Shown in pieces: positions 35,675-44,981 of a DNA stretch of 64,000 nt. The notes beneath the pieces were generated by a model. That model saw nothing but the letters and a program-made list of their open reading frames with translations. It had not been told where the DNA came from and did no database searches. The position numbers were made by a program, and so were the translations under genes. Source of the DNA: CAZCDS01 sp964497585 (GTDB lineage: Bacteria; Desulfobacterota; Desulfomonilia; Desulfomonilales; Desulfomonilaceae); the NCBI GenBank assembly GCA_964497585.1, contig CAZCDS010000009.1, positions 62,001 through 126,000 on the forward strand, written 5' to 3'. How positions within the stretch are numbered: position 1 is the first letter of the stretch; each line of letters starts with the position of its first letter.

Positions 35675-36661
35675 TGTAGCAACCTCCCAAACGATTCTTC
35701 GCTCTCCCGCCCGGCTGTCAAATCCCATTTGCGGCCTGCGATGAGCGGTCTGTCGGGAATTACCCGGTATCAATGCGCTTTGCAAGAAATGACACTGGCC
35801 GACCCGGCCCGCCGCATTCAAAATCTCCTCTCGCCCCCGTTTTCAGGGGGGTACGTCTCTCCTCCCTACGGCGAAGGGGGGACAGGGGGATTTCATTTTC
35901 CAGGCGGCTACGCGGAATCGCCTGAATTTCATTGATTGGCAAACCTGTCGGCATCAATCATTGCATGCGCAGTCCTTTTTCATACCACGAAAAGCCAACC
36001 AGTTGAACCCGGCTGATGTGCAACTCTTCGGCTCTGATCGCATGAGAGGCGTCCGAGCGATCGTTCCGCCGGGAGGTATTCAAACCGCCCCTGTTGGTCG
36101 CCGCTCGGAATTCGTGCCCACGCTTTTCGGCAGGGAGAGGGAAAGTATGGCAGGTTTCGAATGCTATCCTGTCCGGGCCCGTTCCCCCCGAACACTCACC
36201 GTAACGCAGGAAAGGAGACCAGGGCAGGGGTCGGCGTCCAGGAAGCATTGAAGCCCCTTGATTCCGGAGTCCACTGGAACCACCATGCATTGGCTGCTTC
36301 CCGGGATTCTGGCAGAGGCCCAGGAGGGTTGAAGGGATACGCGATGGAGCATACGAAAGAGAGCACTTAGGCCAGGGATCGCGTCAGGTAGGTGAGATTG
36401 TTCGTCTAAGGTGCCGGGAAAAAATAGTGTTGTGTAACTAGCTGCTTGCGCGCGCGGACATATTTTTCCTGGACAAATTTTTAGGCCTTACTTATTTTCG
36501 ACGAGTCAGTCAATGATTATCTTCTGGGGCTGACTGAATCCATCGCAACCACGCACATGCGAACCTTGACGCCCACGGCTGGGCACCTTAACTGCAATAC
36601 TCTACTACGCCGCCACGGCCGGGGATGTCATATTTAATGCTTGTTTAATAAAGGAGGAACC
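35675..36661. other. Divergent intergenic region between glgA and small gene
   Basis: Almost 1 kb without a supported gene. It holds repeat copy B (35834-35896). An inverted repeat TCAGTCA/TGACTGA lies at about 36508-36535, and TTGACG (36566-36571) is followed 17 bases later by TAACTG, a weak promoter candidate for the gene at 36662. Positions 36410-36530 are AT-rich. Short frames on both strands have no coding support. Confidence 0.45.
35834..35896 (-). repeat. Dispersed repeat, copy B
   Basis: This is the inverse-orientation copy of the element at 28053-28120. Read on the minus strand it begins ATGAAATCCCCCTGTC and ends TGAAAACGGGGG. Most differences from copy A are C/T transitions. It lies upstream of glgA. 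Confidence 0.65.
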
Positions 36662-36904
36662 ATGCAAATCGGAGAAGTGATTCACCTGGATGGCCTCAAG
36701 GCTGAATACAGCCTCTTCGGAAAAGACCGCTTCTCGAATTGTACGCTTCCCGACGGGGACTACGTTATCGTAGCGGTCGAGGAAGGGTACATCAAGCTCG
36801 CGTGGAGCGAAGCGGGCGGTTATCCCTCTCGTAAGCATCGTTATCGGATCAAAGAGTCTACGCTCAGCCTCCCCGAACCTCGTCGTATCGCTTCAATCGC
36901 CTGA
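36662..36904 (+). CDS. Small beta-rich protein of unknown function
   Basis: The 80-residue cytoplasmic protein has no signal peptide. Alternating strand-like segments (YVIVAVEEGYIKLAW) and a basic C-terminal part (RKHRYRIKEST) suggest a compact barrel such as an SH3 or OB-type fold, but I recognise no family. The ribosome site AAAGGAGG lies six bases before the ATG at 36662 and makes the gene credible, although the frame continues seven codons upstream. It stands alone, with about 1 kb of empty DNA before it. Confidence 0.65.
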   Translation: MQIGEVIHLDGLKAEYSLFGKDRFSNCTLPDGDYVIVAVEEGYIKLAWSEAGGYPSRKHRYRIKESTLSLPEPRRIASIA

Positions 36905-37266
36905 CGCAATTGGGCACTGGGGGAGCGCGCGGGGTGCCGTGGCGTTCCCCTGGCAATGCCCCGAGAACTTGCCTGCTGAAAAGTCCCCATCGAGTCACCA
37001 CACGTCATGGCGATGCGCTATTAAAGTAGTGACGAGTAATCTGTACGCGACGTGCTTGCTCGCCCTCTCCTGGAATGAGTGTGGAATGGCAGAGAGAGGC
37101 GGCCACAGAAAGAATTGATCAACACACACGGAACTTCTTTGGCCGCAATTCGGCAGCAGATGGTGACAGGGAATGTCTCCGGCCAGTTTTCGCGCGCGCA
37201 CCTGTTCGTTGCTCTTCCGTTTTTTGCTATAATGATTATGTACTAAATAAGGAGGAAATTGAGCTC
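36905..37266. other. Intergenic region with candidate -10 box
   Basis: No gene is supported. TATAAT at 37228-37233 is preceded 17 bases upstream by the weak hexamer TTCGTT. It would give a transcript start near 37240 and a 27-base leader for the small gene at 37267, containing AAGGAGG at 37249-37255. Confidence 0.45.
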
Positions 37267-37428
37267 ATGGGTTCAGAACTCAGATGTACCAACTGTTCGG
37301 CCGCTCCCGGCTGCACGGCTCGCCATACCGAAGAGCAGATGACGGAGGAGGTCTCGGCCGGTGCGTATCTCATCATTGCCGGTGTCATCGTGGTGCTCGC
37401 CAGCCTAGCGTTTCGGTTTTTTTTCTGA
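37267..37428 (+). CDS. 53-residue single-span membrane protein with a Cys motif
   Basis: This tiny protein has a polar N-terminal half with Cys7, Cys10 and Cys16 (CTNCSAAPGC), an acidic stretch (EEQMTEE) and one C-terminal membrane helix (YLIIAGVIVVLASLAFRFFF). A perfect TATAAT and AAGGAGG precede it, so it is likely expressed. The three clustered cysteines suggest metal or iron-sulfur binding at the membrane surface, perhaps as an assembly or sensor subunit; this is inference. It converges on lepA. A longer reading from 37075 is less likely because the first 64 codons lack any protein-like pattern. Confidence 0.65.
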   Translation: MGSELRCTNCSAAPGCTARHTEEQMTEEVSAGAYLIIAGVIVVLASLAFRFFF

Positions 37429-37489
37429 CGGGCCCCAGCTCTTAGGAGCGATCAGATGTTCCGCTCTCCGGTGAACGTACGGCTTGCGG

Positions 37490-39289
37490 TCATTCGTCTT
37501 CGTCAGTTTTGAGTACCGCGAGGAAGGCTGACTGGGGTATCACAACGTTCCCGACCTGTTTCATTCGCTTCTTGCCTTCTTTCTGCTTCTCTAGGAGCTT
37601 CTTCTTGCGCGTGATATCACCACCGTAGCATTTGGCGGTCACATCCTTTCGGAGCGCAGATACGGTTTCCCGGGAGATGATCTTGCCGCCGATGGCGCCC
37701 TGAATCGGCACTTTGAAGAGTTGCCTCGGAATCTCCTTCTTAAGTCTCTCGCAGGCCCGCCGCGCTCTCTGATATGCTTTGTCCCTGTGCACGAGCATGG
37801 CGAGAGCGTCCACTTTTTCTCCGGCCACGAGCATGTCGACCTTGACGAGATCGGTGGGCCGGTACTCCAGGAACTCATAATCGAAGGACGCGTACCCCCG
37901 TGACACTGATTTGAGCTTGTCGTAGAAGTCAAAGAGCACTTCCGCAAGGGGGAGGTCAAAGGTCAGTTCCACTCGCTTTGAGTCGAGATAGTGGATATCC
38001 TTCTGCACTCCCCGGCGTTCGATACAGATGCTTATGATGGGGCCCAGATACTGCTCCGGCAGAATGATCGACGCGCGGATAAAGGGTTCCTTGGCTATGG
38101 CGATGCGCATGGGATCCGGGTATTTGGCAGGATTGTCGATGACCGATTCCGACCCGTCAGTGAGTTCCAGGACGTACTGGACCGACGGTGCGGTCAGCAC
38201 GAGGGAAAGGCCGAATTCTCTTTCCAAGCGTTCCTGAACAATCTCCAGGTGGAGAAGCCCAAGAAATCCACAGCGGTAACCGTGGCCAAGCGCGGAGGAA
38301 TGGTCTCTCTCGAAAACGAGGGAGGCATCGTTGAGCTTGAGTTTTTCGAGGGATTCAGTCAGCTCGTCGTATTCGTCCGAAGAGATGGGATAGAACGAAG
38401 AGAAGACAACCGGCTTGACCAGTTTGAACCCTGTGAGCGGCTTTGCACAGGGTCTGTTGTCCAGGGTCACGGTATCGCCGATGCGGGTATCGCTGACGGT
38501 CTTGATCCCGGCTATCATGTATCCCACTTCACCGGCTCCGAGAGACTCACGCGGTTGCCTTTCCATGAGGAAGACACCAACTTCCTCGACCCGATAGGTG
38601 GCGCCGTTCGACCAGAGCCTGATAGTGTTCCCGGCCCTGATCTCGCCCTCGAAGATCCTCAAATGCACAATCGTACCCCGGTACGGGTCCCATCGCGAGT
38701 CGAAGATGAGCGCCTGGAGTTCCGAATTGGGATCTCCCCGGGGGGGCGGTACATGGTGTACGATGGATTCCAGCACCTCTTCTATCCCAACCCCCTCCTT
38801 CGCGGAGATGGCAACGGCGCTGTCGGGATCGAGGCCCAGGTCGCTCTCTATCTGAGCCTTGACTCGGTCCAGGTCGGCCGAGGGAAGATCGATCTTGTTG
38901 ATAACGGGAATGATTTCAAGGTCCTGCTCAAGCGCCATGTAGAGATTTGCCAGAGTCTGAGCCTGAACCCCCTGGCTGGCATCTATCACGAGCAGGGCCC
39001 CTTCGCAGGAAACCAGTGCTCTGGAGACCTCGTACGAGAAATCAGCGTGTCCGGGAGTGTCGATCAGGTTCAGCACATAGTCCGACCCGTCGCGCGCCGT
39101 ATAGGGGAGAGCAACGGTTTGGCTCTTTATGGTAATCCCCCGTTCCCTTTCGATCTCCATGGTGTCGAGCATCTGATCGTGAAATTCGTGGTCCCCCACC
39201 ACTCCTGTGATCTGTAGGAAACGGTCGGCAAGGGTCGATTTGCCGTGGTCGATGTGCGCGATAATGCTAAAGTTCCTGACCTTATCCAT
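37490..39289 (-). CDS. lepA: Elongation factor 4 (LepA GTPase)
   Basis: LepA is a ribosome-binding translational GTPase that remodels stalled or mistranslocated complexes. The 599-residue length equals that of E. coli LepA. The G motifs are intact: AHIDHGKST, DTPGHADF and NKIDLP. Domain II, the EF-G-like domains and the LepA-specific C-terminal domain (ending FLAVLK) are all present. The ATG at 39287-39289 begins MDKVRNFSIIAHIDHGK as expected. It is monocistronic as far as the sequence shows; the 275 bases upstream hold no gene. Confidence 0.97.
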   Translation of the reverse strand: MDKVRNFSIIAHIDHGKSTLADRFLQITGVVGDHEFHDQMLDTMEIERERGITIKSQTVALPYTARDGSDYVLNLIDTPGHADFSYEVSRALVSCEGALLVIDASQGVQAQTLANLYMALEQDLEIIPVINKIDLPSADLDRVKAQIESDLGLDPDSAVAISAKEGVGIEEVLESIVHHVPPPRGDPNSELQALIFDSRWDPYRGTIVHLRIFEGEIRAGNTIRLWSNGATYRVEEVGVFLMERQPRESLGAGEVGYMIAGIKTVSDTRIGDTVTLDNRPCAKPLTGFKLVKPVVFSSFYPISSDEYDELTESLEKLKLNDASLVFERDHSSALGHGYRCGFLGLLHLEIVQERLEREFGLSLVLTAPSVQYVLELTDGSESVIDNPAKYPDPMRIAIAKEPFIRASIILPEQYLGPIISICIERRGVQKDIHYLDSKRVELTFDLPLAEVLFDFYDKLKSVSRGYASFDYEFLEYRPTDLVKVDMLVAGEKVDALAMLVHRDKAYQRARRACERLKKEIPRQLFKVPIQGAIGGKIISRETVSALRKDVTAKCYGGDITRKKKLLEKQKEGKKRMKQVGNVVIPQSAFLAVLKTDEDE

Positions 39290-39564
39290 CTATATCCTCA
39301 GCGGTCGGAGCAGCCCGCAACGGTCACTTCGTGATGCCGACCCTGTCGGTTGCTTTTGGGAGCCGCCCGTCTGCAAGGGGCCTGTGGTATCACCACATGT
39401 GCAGCCCGTCAGCCATATTATTTGCCGATTTCTTTGGGAAGCGCAAGCCGGACACACGTTGACACGTTTCCGCTCCTCTTGCGGCGCTCGAATCCTGTTG
39501 GGGCAAAGCTTTGGAAGGTGTAATACTGGTATGCTCAAACAAATAACCGGGGTGGGTCGGAGGG

Positions 39565-41121
39565 TCATTTGACGACCGCGCGTATCGGCAGCCGGTAGAG
39601 AACCCCACCTGGCGAAATCATGACGAGATCTTCGCCCTGGACCACCGGCCCCAGGGAATCCCGTCCGGGGGGCGCGAAAGAGACGGCCGCCGCGTCAAGG
39701 AGATCTGCCTTCTCCATGACCCTGTCGAGCGGAGCGGCGTGCAGGAGGCTCTTAAGAAGGGTCCGATCCAGCTCGATCACAGACCCCTTCCACACTACCA
39801 GCCCGCTGGGAAATGCCCCGTTGACGAAAGACCGGTCTACGGACCTCAGCAGCGAACCTGTATGTAGAGCCTTCTCCGGGTCGATCAGGTAGGTCTTGCG
39901 GGTGTACAGGTAATTGGCGGCAAACCAGATCGTCTTTCCCTGATAGGGTGCAGCGGCCATCGCGGTGATTCTCAAATGCCCGAGCGGGAGCGTCAAGACG
40001 ATTACTGCACGGCCGGCGCGGAATGAAGCGTCGAGGTCGATTCCCATTAGCAGGTGAGTGGAACGGTCCGCGACGAGCAGGACATCTCCGTCAACGGGAA
40101 GAGTGCTGAATGCGGGAATAAAGTATCTGGGTAAGAGGAACCGCCTCGAGATGGATCGGCCAGGGGGAGAAACCTCGTTCACCGTTGGAGCTTGGTCCCC
40201 GCGGCGCACCAGCAGGAACAAACGCTCGCCCTTGGCCCCTATCCCAAGCACGCGGGAGCCCTCTCCCGGGCCCAGTACAGTCGGTCCCCTCTTCCATTCT
40301 ACAGCCTGCGACGGGCTCGCGAGCAGGGCTTTGATCGGTACCCGGTTCGCTCCCACGACGATGAGGAACAGGACAGTTATGGGCACCGCCACATTCCACG
40401 CGTAGTTGAGTTTGCTTGGATATTGATCGCCGTTGGTGAATCGTACCGACGTGTCATACTTGCGTCGGATACCCCGCTTGAGTCGCAGATAGCCGATTAC
40501 GACCTCGACGGACATGATTCCGGAGAAAACAGACATCAAGAACGGTAAATAATTCACCTCCCAGACGGCCCAAAGGAGGTAGGCCACGTAGACGAAATAT
40601 TTGCTCGTGATCGTGATGCGCGTTCCGAGCCCCATGACGTTGATGAGGACGCCGAAGACCACGACAATCAGATACAGGGCAACGTAAACCGTCCCGAGCA
40701 AAGGTGAGACGAGATTATGGAAAATGGCCATCATGGCCACGACGATCATACCCAGTTGGTCGCAGACGAGATCCGTGAACGCCCCCGACTGGGATGCGTT
40801 GCTGTTGTACCGGGCGTACGCACCGTCAAGCCCATCGAAAATCACATGGCCTGCAAGAAAGAGAACCGCACAAATGGGCTCCCTGACAAAATAGAAGACG
40901 ACGCCGACGAGGAGCGCTATGCCCACGTAGGAGAGGGTGTCCGGCACGAGCCCCAAACGCACCAGGGGAGGAAAAATCACGCTTACGAGCCTGGTCCGCC
41001 GTTCGGCCAGCCACATCTGAATCGGACGGTCCTTCCCGTAGTAGTTCAGGAACTCCCTTTTGCGCGCCGGCCTGAGGCTCTCAGGCACATCTTTCTCAAA
41101 ATTTCGATCAGTCTCCTTCAT
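39565..41121 (-). CDS. CDP-alcohol phosphatidyltransferase fused to a C-terminal beta-rich domain
   Basis: The first half of this 518-residue protein is a membrane CDP-alcohol phosphatidyltransferase with the full signature Asp-Gly-x2-Ala-Arg-x8-Gly-x3-Asp-x3-Asp. It reads DGAYAR, then GAFTDLVCD, and is surrounded by about six helices. It would join a CDP-diacylglycerol or CDP-alcohol to an alcohol acceptor. After a last helix (AVPITVLFLIVVGANRVP, about 270) come some 240 residues without membrane spans. They are rich in short strands such as RVLGIGAKGERLFLLV and GDVLLVADRSTHLLMGIDL, resembling a beta-propeller. This extra domain is not part of the standard family. The ATG 41119-41121 is preferred to a GTG 14 codons upstream. 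Confidence 0.88.
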   Translation of the reverse strand: MKETDRNFEKDVPESLRPARKREFLNYYGKDRPIQMWLAERRTRLVSVIFPPLVRLGLVPDTLSYVGIALLVGVVFYFVREPICAVLFLAGHVIFDGLDGAYARYNSNASQSGAFTDLVCDQLGMIVVAMMAIFHNLVSPLLGTVYVALYLIVVVFGVLINVMGLGTRITITSKYFVYVAYLLWAVWEVNYLPFLMSVFSGIMSVEVVIGYLRLKRGIRRKYDTSVRFTNGDQYPSKLNYAWNVAVPITVLFLIVVGANRVPIKALLASPSQAVEWKRGPTVLGPGEGSRVLGIGAKGERLFLLVRRGDQAPTVNEVSPPGRSISRRFLLPRYFIPAFSTLPVDGDVLLVADRSTHLLMGIDLDASFRAGRAVIVLTLPLGHLRITAMAAAPYQGKTIWFAANYLYTRKTYLIDPEKALHTGSLLRSVDRSFVNGAFPSGLVVWKGSVIELDRTLLKSLLHAAPLDRVMEKADLLDAAAVSFAPPGRDSLGPVVQGEDLVMISPGGVLYRLPIRAVVK

Positions 41122-41809
41122 GGGATTTCCGGATAAGAGAATCGGCGCGTAGCGTGATTTCACGGCAACGGCCAGGCCGGCTTCCGAGTGAACTCAAGCC
41201 TTTTCCCGGTGAGACTTATACCAATCCCGGCCTTCCTCAGGCCAGAAAAATCGAAGGAACCCGGTACGCATTCGACTATGGCGCACGCTCAGAACCGTGA
41301 CCAACTACCGTCGAGGGAAGACTTCAGTATCGTTGTCAACTGACGACATTCCGAAGCCATCGGGTTCGTGACCGAATCCTCCTCGACCTTGACCAGGGTT
41401 GCACGGTAGTCGTCGGCAAGGCTTTCATCCACTGGATTCGGAGGGGAGACTCATCTCCGCTCCAACCTTCCCATGTCATATTGGTGGGGGGAGATCTGGT
41501 CGAACCGTCGACGAGAATTTCGGACACGATTCTCGGCAAGTGCTTTATGGAGGGCACGATGTCAATGCTGTCGAGTTGAGGAGAAGCCCATCATCCCTGT
41601 CCATCACGCCGGCGAACCACATACGCCTACCCCGGCCCGCTAGGGTGACGGCACAGACTTCCGCCCTCGTGGCAGACTTCTTAGCACTGCCGTTTATAAT
41701 TTCGGTCACGTTTTCCGCCGGGCCACGGTGAGCACTGCTGGCTAAGCCGGCAGTGGCGCCCCGATGGGCAGATGTCCGACCCATGGCAGGAACCAAACGA
41801 AACGGTCTC
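41122..41809. other. Intergenic region, no gene recognised
   Basis: Nearly 690 bases between the HIT gene stop and the start of the CDP-alcohol phosphatidyltransferase. Short frames on both strands have no ribosome site, signal peptide or domain. No tRNA or clear hairpin was found. Confidence 0.4.
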
Positions 41810-42232
41810 TTAGAGCTTGGCCTTTATCTCTTCGGCCGCGGCGGCGATGTCGTTCATGTTGCCCGGGACCGGCTCCCATCCGCATATGGTGAGGCCGTCC
41901 CCCTCCCACCTAGGGACAAGATGGATGTGGACGTGCGGCACGACCTGATTGCCGGCCCTGCCGTTGAGTTGCATGACGTTCATGCCCTCGGGTGCGATCG
42001 AGGCGTCCACCGCCTTTGCCATCTTGGCGATGACAGAATAGAGATGGGCGTACAATTCCGGATCGATTTCGAGGATATTGTCGAAGTGTTCCTTGGGGAC
42101 GACGAGGAGGTGTCCTCTGTTCAGCGGCATGATGTCCATAATCACTACCGCGCGGTCGTCCTCGTACACCCTCGTTCCCGGAACTTCACCGGAGATGATC
42201 TTGCAGAAGATACAGGTTTCCGTAGCGCTCAT
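41810..42232 (-). CDS. HIT-family nucleotide hydrolase/transferase
   Basis: The 140-residue histidine-triad protein has the catalytic motif HVHIHLVPR near residue 100, the N-terminal CIFCKIISGE (with a Cys-x2-Cys pair that often binds zinc) and NRGHLLVVPKEH. HIT proteins split nucleoside phosphoramidates or dinucleoside polyphosphates; the exact substrate is not predictable. AGGTGG lies six bases before the ATG at 42230-42232. The stop of cysK is 66 bases upstream on the same strand, so the two may be cotranscribed. Confidence 0.94.
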   Translation of the reverse strand: MSATETCIFCKIISGEVPGTRVYEDDRAVVIMDIMPLNRGHLLVVPKEHFDNILEIDPELYAHLYSVIAKMAKAVDASIAPEGMNVMQLNGRAGNQVVPHVHIHLVPRWEGDGLTICGWEPVPGNMNDIAAAAEEIKAKL

Positions 42233-42298
42233 GAGATTCCACCTTTTCCGGATCTTGCGGCATGAGGATTCGTTGCTGTCCCTTCGATGGCAGGCAGA

Positions 42299-43273
42299 TC
42301 ATAGACCGGTCCTGCTGTCGAAGAGTCCGTCGAAGAGAATCGAGCTGAGATATCGCTCCGCGGCACTCGGGAGTATCACCACGATCGTCTTGCCCTTGAA
42401 TTCAGCGCTCTCCGCCAGCCGTGAGGCCGCAGCCACCGCGGCCCCGGAGGATATACCGGACAATATCCCCTCTTCTCGTGCCAGACGCCTCGAATAGGTT
42501 ACGGCCTCTTCGCTGGAAACGAGCTGCACATCGTCGACGAGGCTCAGATCCAGATTGCCCGGCACGAATCCTGCCCCGATTCCCTGAATCTTATGCGGGC
42601 CCGGCATGGGTTCCCGGCCGGCGATAGTCTGCTTGATTACGGGGCTCTCTTCGGGTTCCACGGCCACCGATTGAATCTTCTTTCCCTTCGTGTTCTTGAT
42701 GAACCTGGAGATGCCGGTTATCGTGCCGCCGGTGCCAACCCCGCTGACAAGCACGTCTATCTCTCCATTGGTGTCTTCCCATATTTCGGGCCCGGTCGTC
42801 TGTTCGTGAATCAGGGGATTGGCCGGATTGTTGAACTGCTGAGGCATAAAGTACCTATCGGGGTTACTCGCCGCTACCGCTTCCGCACGTTCGACCGCGC
42901 CTTTCATTCCCTTGGCCCCCTCGGTGAGAATCAGGCTCGCTCCGAGGATTTTGAGCAACTTCCTCCTCTCGATGCTCATTGTGTCGGGCATGGTCAGCGT
43001 GCACCCGTACCCCTTCAGAGCAGCAACGTATGCGAGCGCGATACCTGTGTTGCCGCTCGTGGGCTCTATGATCTCGACCCCCTTCTTGAGCACGCCTCGT
43101 TTCTCCCCGTCCTCGATCATCGAAACCCCTATACGATCCTTCACCGAAAAGGCGGGGTTACGACCCTCAATCTTGGCAAGTACCAAAGCGTCGGAGGGGT
43201 TGCAGATCCTGTTGAGCCGCACGAGTGGCGTTCGACCAATTGCCCGAGCGTTGTCATCAAAATAGGTGCCCAT
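42299..43273 (-). CDS. cysK: Cysteine synthase (O-acetylserine sulfhydrylase)
   Basis: CysK makes cysteine from O-acetylserine and sulfide. The 324-residue PLP enzyme has the Schiff-base Lys45 in NPAFSVKDRIG, the substrate loop PTSGNTG, the phosphate-binding GTGGTITG and a C-terminal GISSGAAVAAA. The start ATG 43271-43273 follows GAGGTTGAAATT; the frame is open for another 115 codons upstream with no protein-like pattern. No serine acetyltransferase gene is adjacent. Confidence 0.95.
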   Translation of the reverse strand: MGTYFDDNARAIGRTPLVRLNRICNPSDALVLAKIEGRNPAFSVKDRIGVSMIEDGEKRGVLKKGVEIIEPTSGNTGIALAYVAALKGYGCTLTMPDTMSIERRKLLKILGASLILTEGAKGMKGAVERAEAVAASNPDRYFMPQQFNNPANPLIHEQTTGPEIWEDTNGEIDVLVSGVGTGGTITGISRFIKNTKGKKIQSVAVEPEESPVIKQTIAGREPMPGPHKIQGIGAGFVPGNLDLSLVDDVQLVSSEEAVTYSRRLAREEGILSGISSGAAVAAASRLAESAEFKGKTIVVILPSAAERYLSSILFDGLFDSRTGL

Positions 43274-44115
43274 AATTTCAACCTCTTTCGTTTGGGCTGT
43301 GCCGCGGGAGAGATTGCGTCGCAGAGCTTTCCCGTGAGGGGGAACGGATCCCCTTGGGACATCGTGGCTTATCTGAAAATTTTCGCATATCAAACCGACC
43401 GCCGTAAAGCGAAAACTCCTGCGATCACAGACCTCGCGGGGTTCGGGGACGATGGGCGATCCGGCAGAGGCAATCCCAGACCTTCTCGCATCGGGCAGGA
43501 AGGTCGCACCCCTGCCGCTGAATCGGTGCGCCTGTGGCCTCTCAATGAAAAAACCGCGTCGATCCTTCGAGATCTTTGTCGTCCGCACTGGTACGATGAC
43601 CGCTCGGCTGCCTGGCATGTTCGTTTCATCTGAGCTTCCAATGCATTATCCCGCTTAGGCTCACCGGCGATCCCGATGAGTCGCGGTGCCGAGGCACGTG
43701 CCGGATCTGTCAAGCTTTCTCTATTCCAAACCGCCTCCCGTATGTTATTATATCTTAGGATAGCTGCGTGGAGGCCTGGAATCTCCCTCGAGCGGAAGCG
43801 GAGTCGTGTCAGAAAGGTATTCTCAGGACGATCCGAAGGCACTGATTCCGATCGCTCTCGAGATTGACGTTCCAGCGGACTCTCGCGGTCCTGAACGTAA
43901 AGATACGTCATAAGTCGGCTCAAGCAAGCTCCGGGGCGACGCCGTCGGCTGGATCCACCGATAGGGTGCGGGGACGAGCTCGATTCTCGGACGGGTTCCC
44001 GCGGAACAGCAGACCGCCAGATCGGTGGTAGTGAGGATCGCGACGTGACGGTGAGCGTTGGCGTGACTCCTGGCGGGCCAATCGCCTGATGAATCCCTCC
44101 GGAGGATCTGAGGGA
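43274..44115. other. Divergent intergenic region, gene-free
   Basis: About 840 bases between divergent genes. A long minus-strand open frame (43390-44301) crosses it and the next gene but looks spurious: it is rich in Arg, Ser and Pro, has no domain and no ribosome site. An AT-rich spot with TTATTATATC (about 43745) is the only promoter-like feature. Confidence 0.45.
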
Positions 44116-44823
44116 ATGAAGATCAAGACAGAGGATCTGCTTAACGACTTTCAGGAAGGATTGCGTACGAAGCAGTTCCTTTCCAAGTACGGGCTCACCA
44201 TTGCTCAGTTCGAGCACATCGTGAAGGCATTGATCCGGGACGGACATCTCACCAAAGACCAGTTCCGTGAATGGAAGGCACGCCGACGGATCACCGTGCA
44301 AACGACGATCGCGGAAGAGCCCTTTGACGATTTGGATACCAGTGTCGCCAACGTGGAGACCTACGTCATACTGGACCCCGAAAAGACCAACTCTACCGCA
44401 CTGGAACTCTTCTCAACCCGAAGGGAATTGATGGAGGGAGCCAGGTTCAAGATCGTGCTCCACGGCAAGAAATACGCATTCATGGTAGAAGAGCTCCTCT
44501 ATAGAGGGCCGGTGAACATGCTGGCCGATGCAGAGGAAGACGAGGAAACGAAGAAGGCCAAGAGGGAGGAAGCCATCGCATATATTACCAGACATGGATG
44601 GGCGGCCTATCTCGAAAACCGCGCCTATCTTGCCAATTTCGGGGAGGACGGAGACCAGACAGGCAAAAAAGCAAAGCTGGTCCTGGTTCATTGCTCCAAC
44701 GCAACTTACCTCGCCGCGCTCCACACCCCGACTCCCGCCATCAACCTCTATGTCGCGTCCTCGCTGGGAAATCTGAAACGCCGACTTGCCGGAACTGTCG
44801 ACATCACGGAACTGCCGATCTGA
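44116..44823 (+). CDS. Two-part hypothetical cytoplasmic protein
   Basis: The product, about 235 residues, begins with a compact helical unit (KTEDLLNDFQEGLRTKQFLSKYGLTIAQF, here cited in part). It resembles short helical modules seen repeatedly in deltaproteobacterial regulators, in which a DLL-x-DF-x-GL helix is followed by a LMxKYxLS-type turn. The rest (about 60-235) is mixed alpha/beta with a central Glu/Lys-rich helix (AEEDEETKKAKREEA) and no recognised domain. The ATG at 44116 is chosen because TGAGGGA precedes it directly. It converges on the oxidoreductase operon. A regulatory role is possible but not shown. Confidence 0.7.
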   Translation: MKIKTEDLLNDFQEGLRTKQFLSKYGLTIAQFEHIVKALIRDGHLTKDQFREWKARRRITVQTTIAEEPFDDLDTSVANVETYVILDPEKTNSTALELFSTRRELMEGARFKIVLHGKKYAFMVEELLYRGPVNMLADAEEDEETKKAKREEAIAYITRHGWAAYLENRAYLANFGEDGDQTGKKAKLVLVHCSNATYLAALHTPTPAINLYVASSLGNLKRRLAGTVDITELPI

Positions 44824-44981
44824 GGGTGCTCCATTCGCCGAGGAGAAACCGTCCCCACTGTGTCAGGCGCGGCAGGAGTCAGCCTCAGAGGAGAACGACA
44901 TGTGGGGGCGGAGCTCAGGGTGAGATCGCCTGTTACCCCTTTATTCCCGCACCGGTGTGACTCACGCCCCGGAATCGGGAG

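Noticed and set aside
37991..39217. 408-codon plus-strand open frame opposite lepA
   Set aside because: It lies wholly within lepA, which is complete and certain.
41122..41809. A tRNA or small RNA in the empty region before the HIT gene
   Set aside because: No cloverleaf arms or T-loop consensus were found on either strand; only scattered short repeats.
43390..44301. 303-codon minus-strand open frame across the cysK upstream region and the 44116 gene
   Set aside because: It is rich in Arg, Ser and Pro, has no ribosome site, domain, signal or start context, and lies opposite a better-supported gene.
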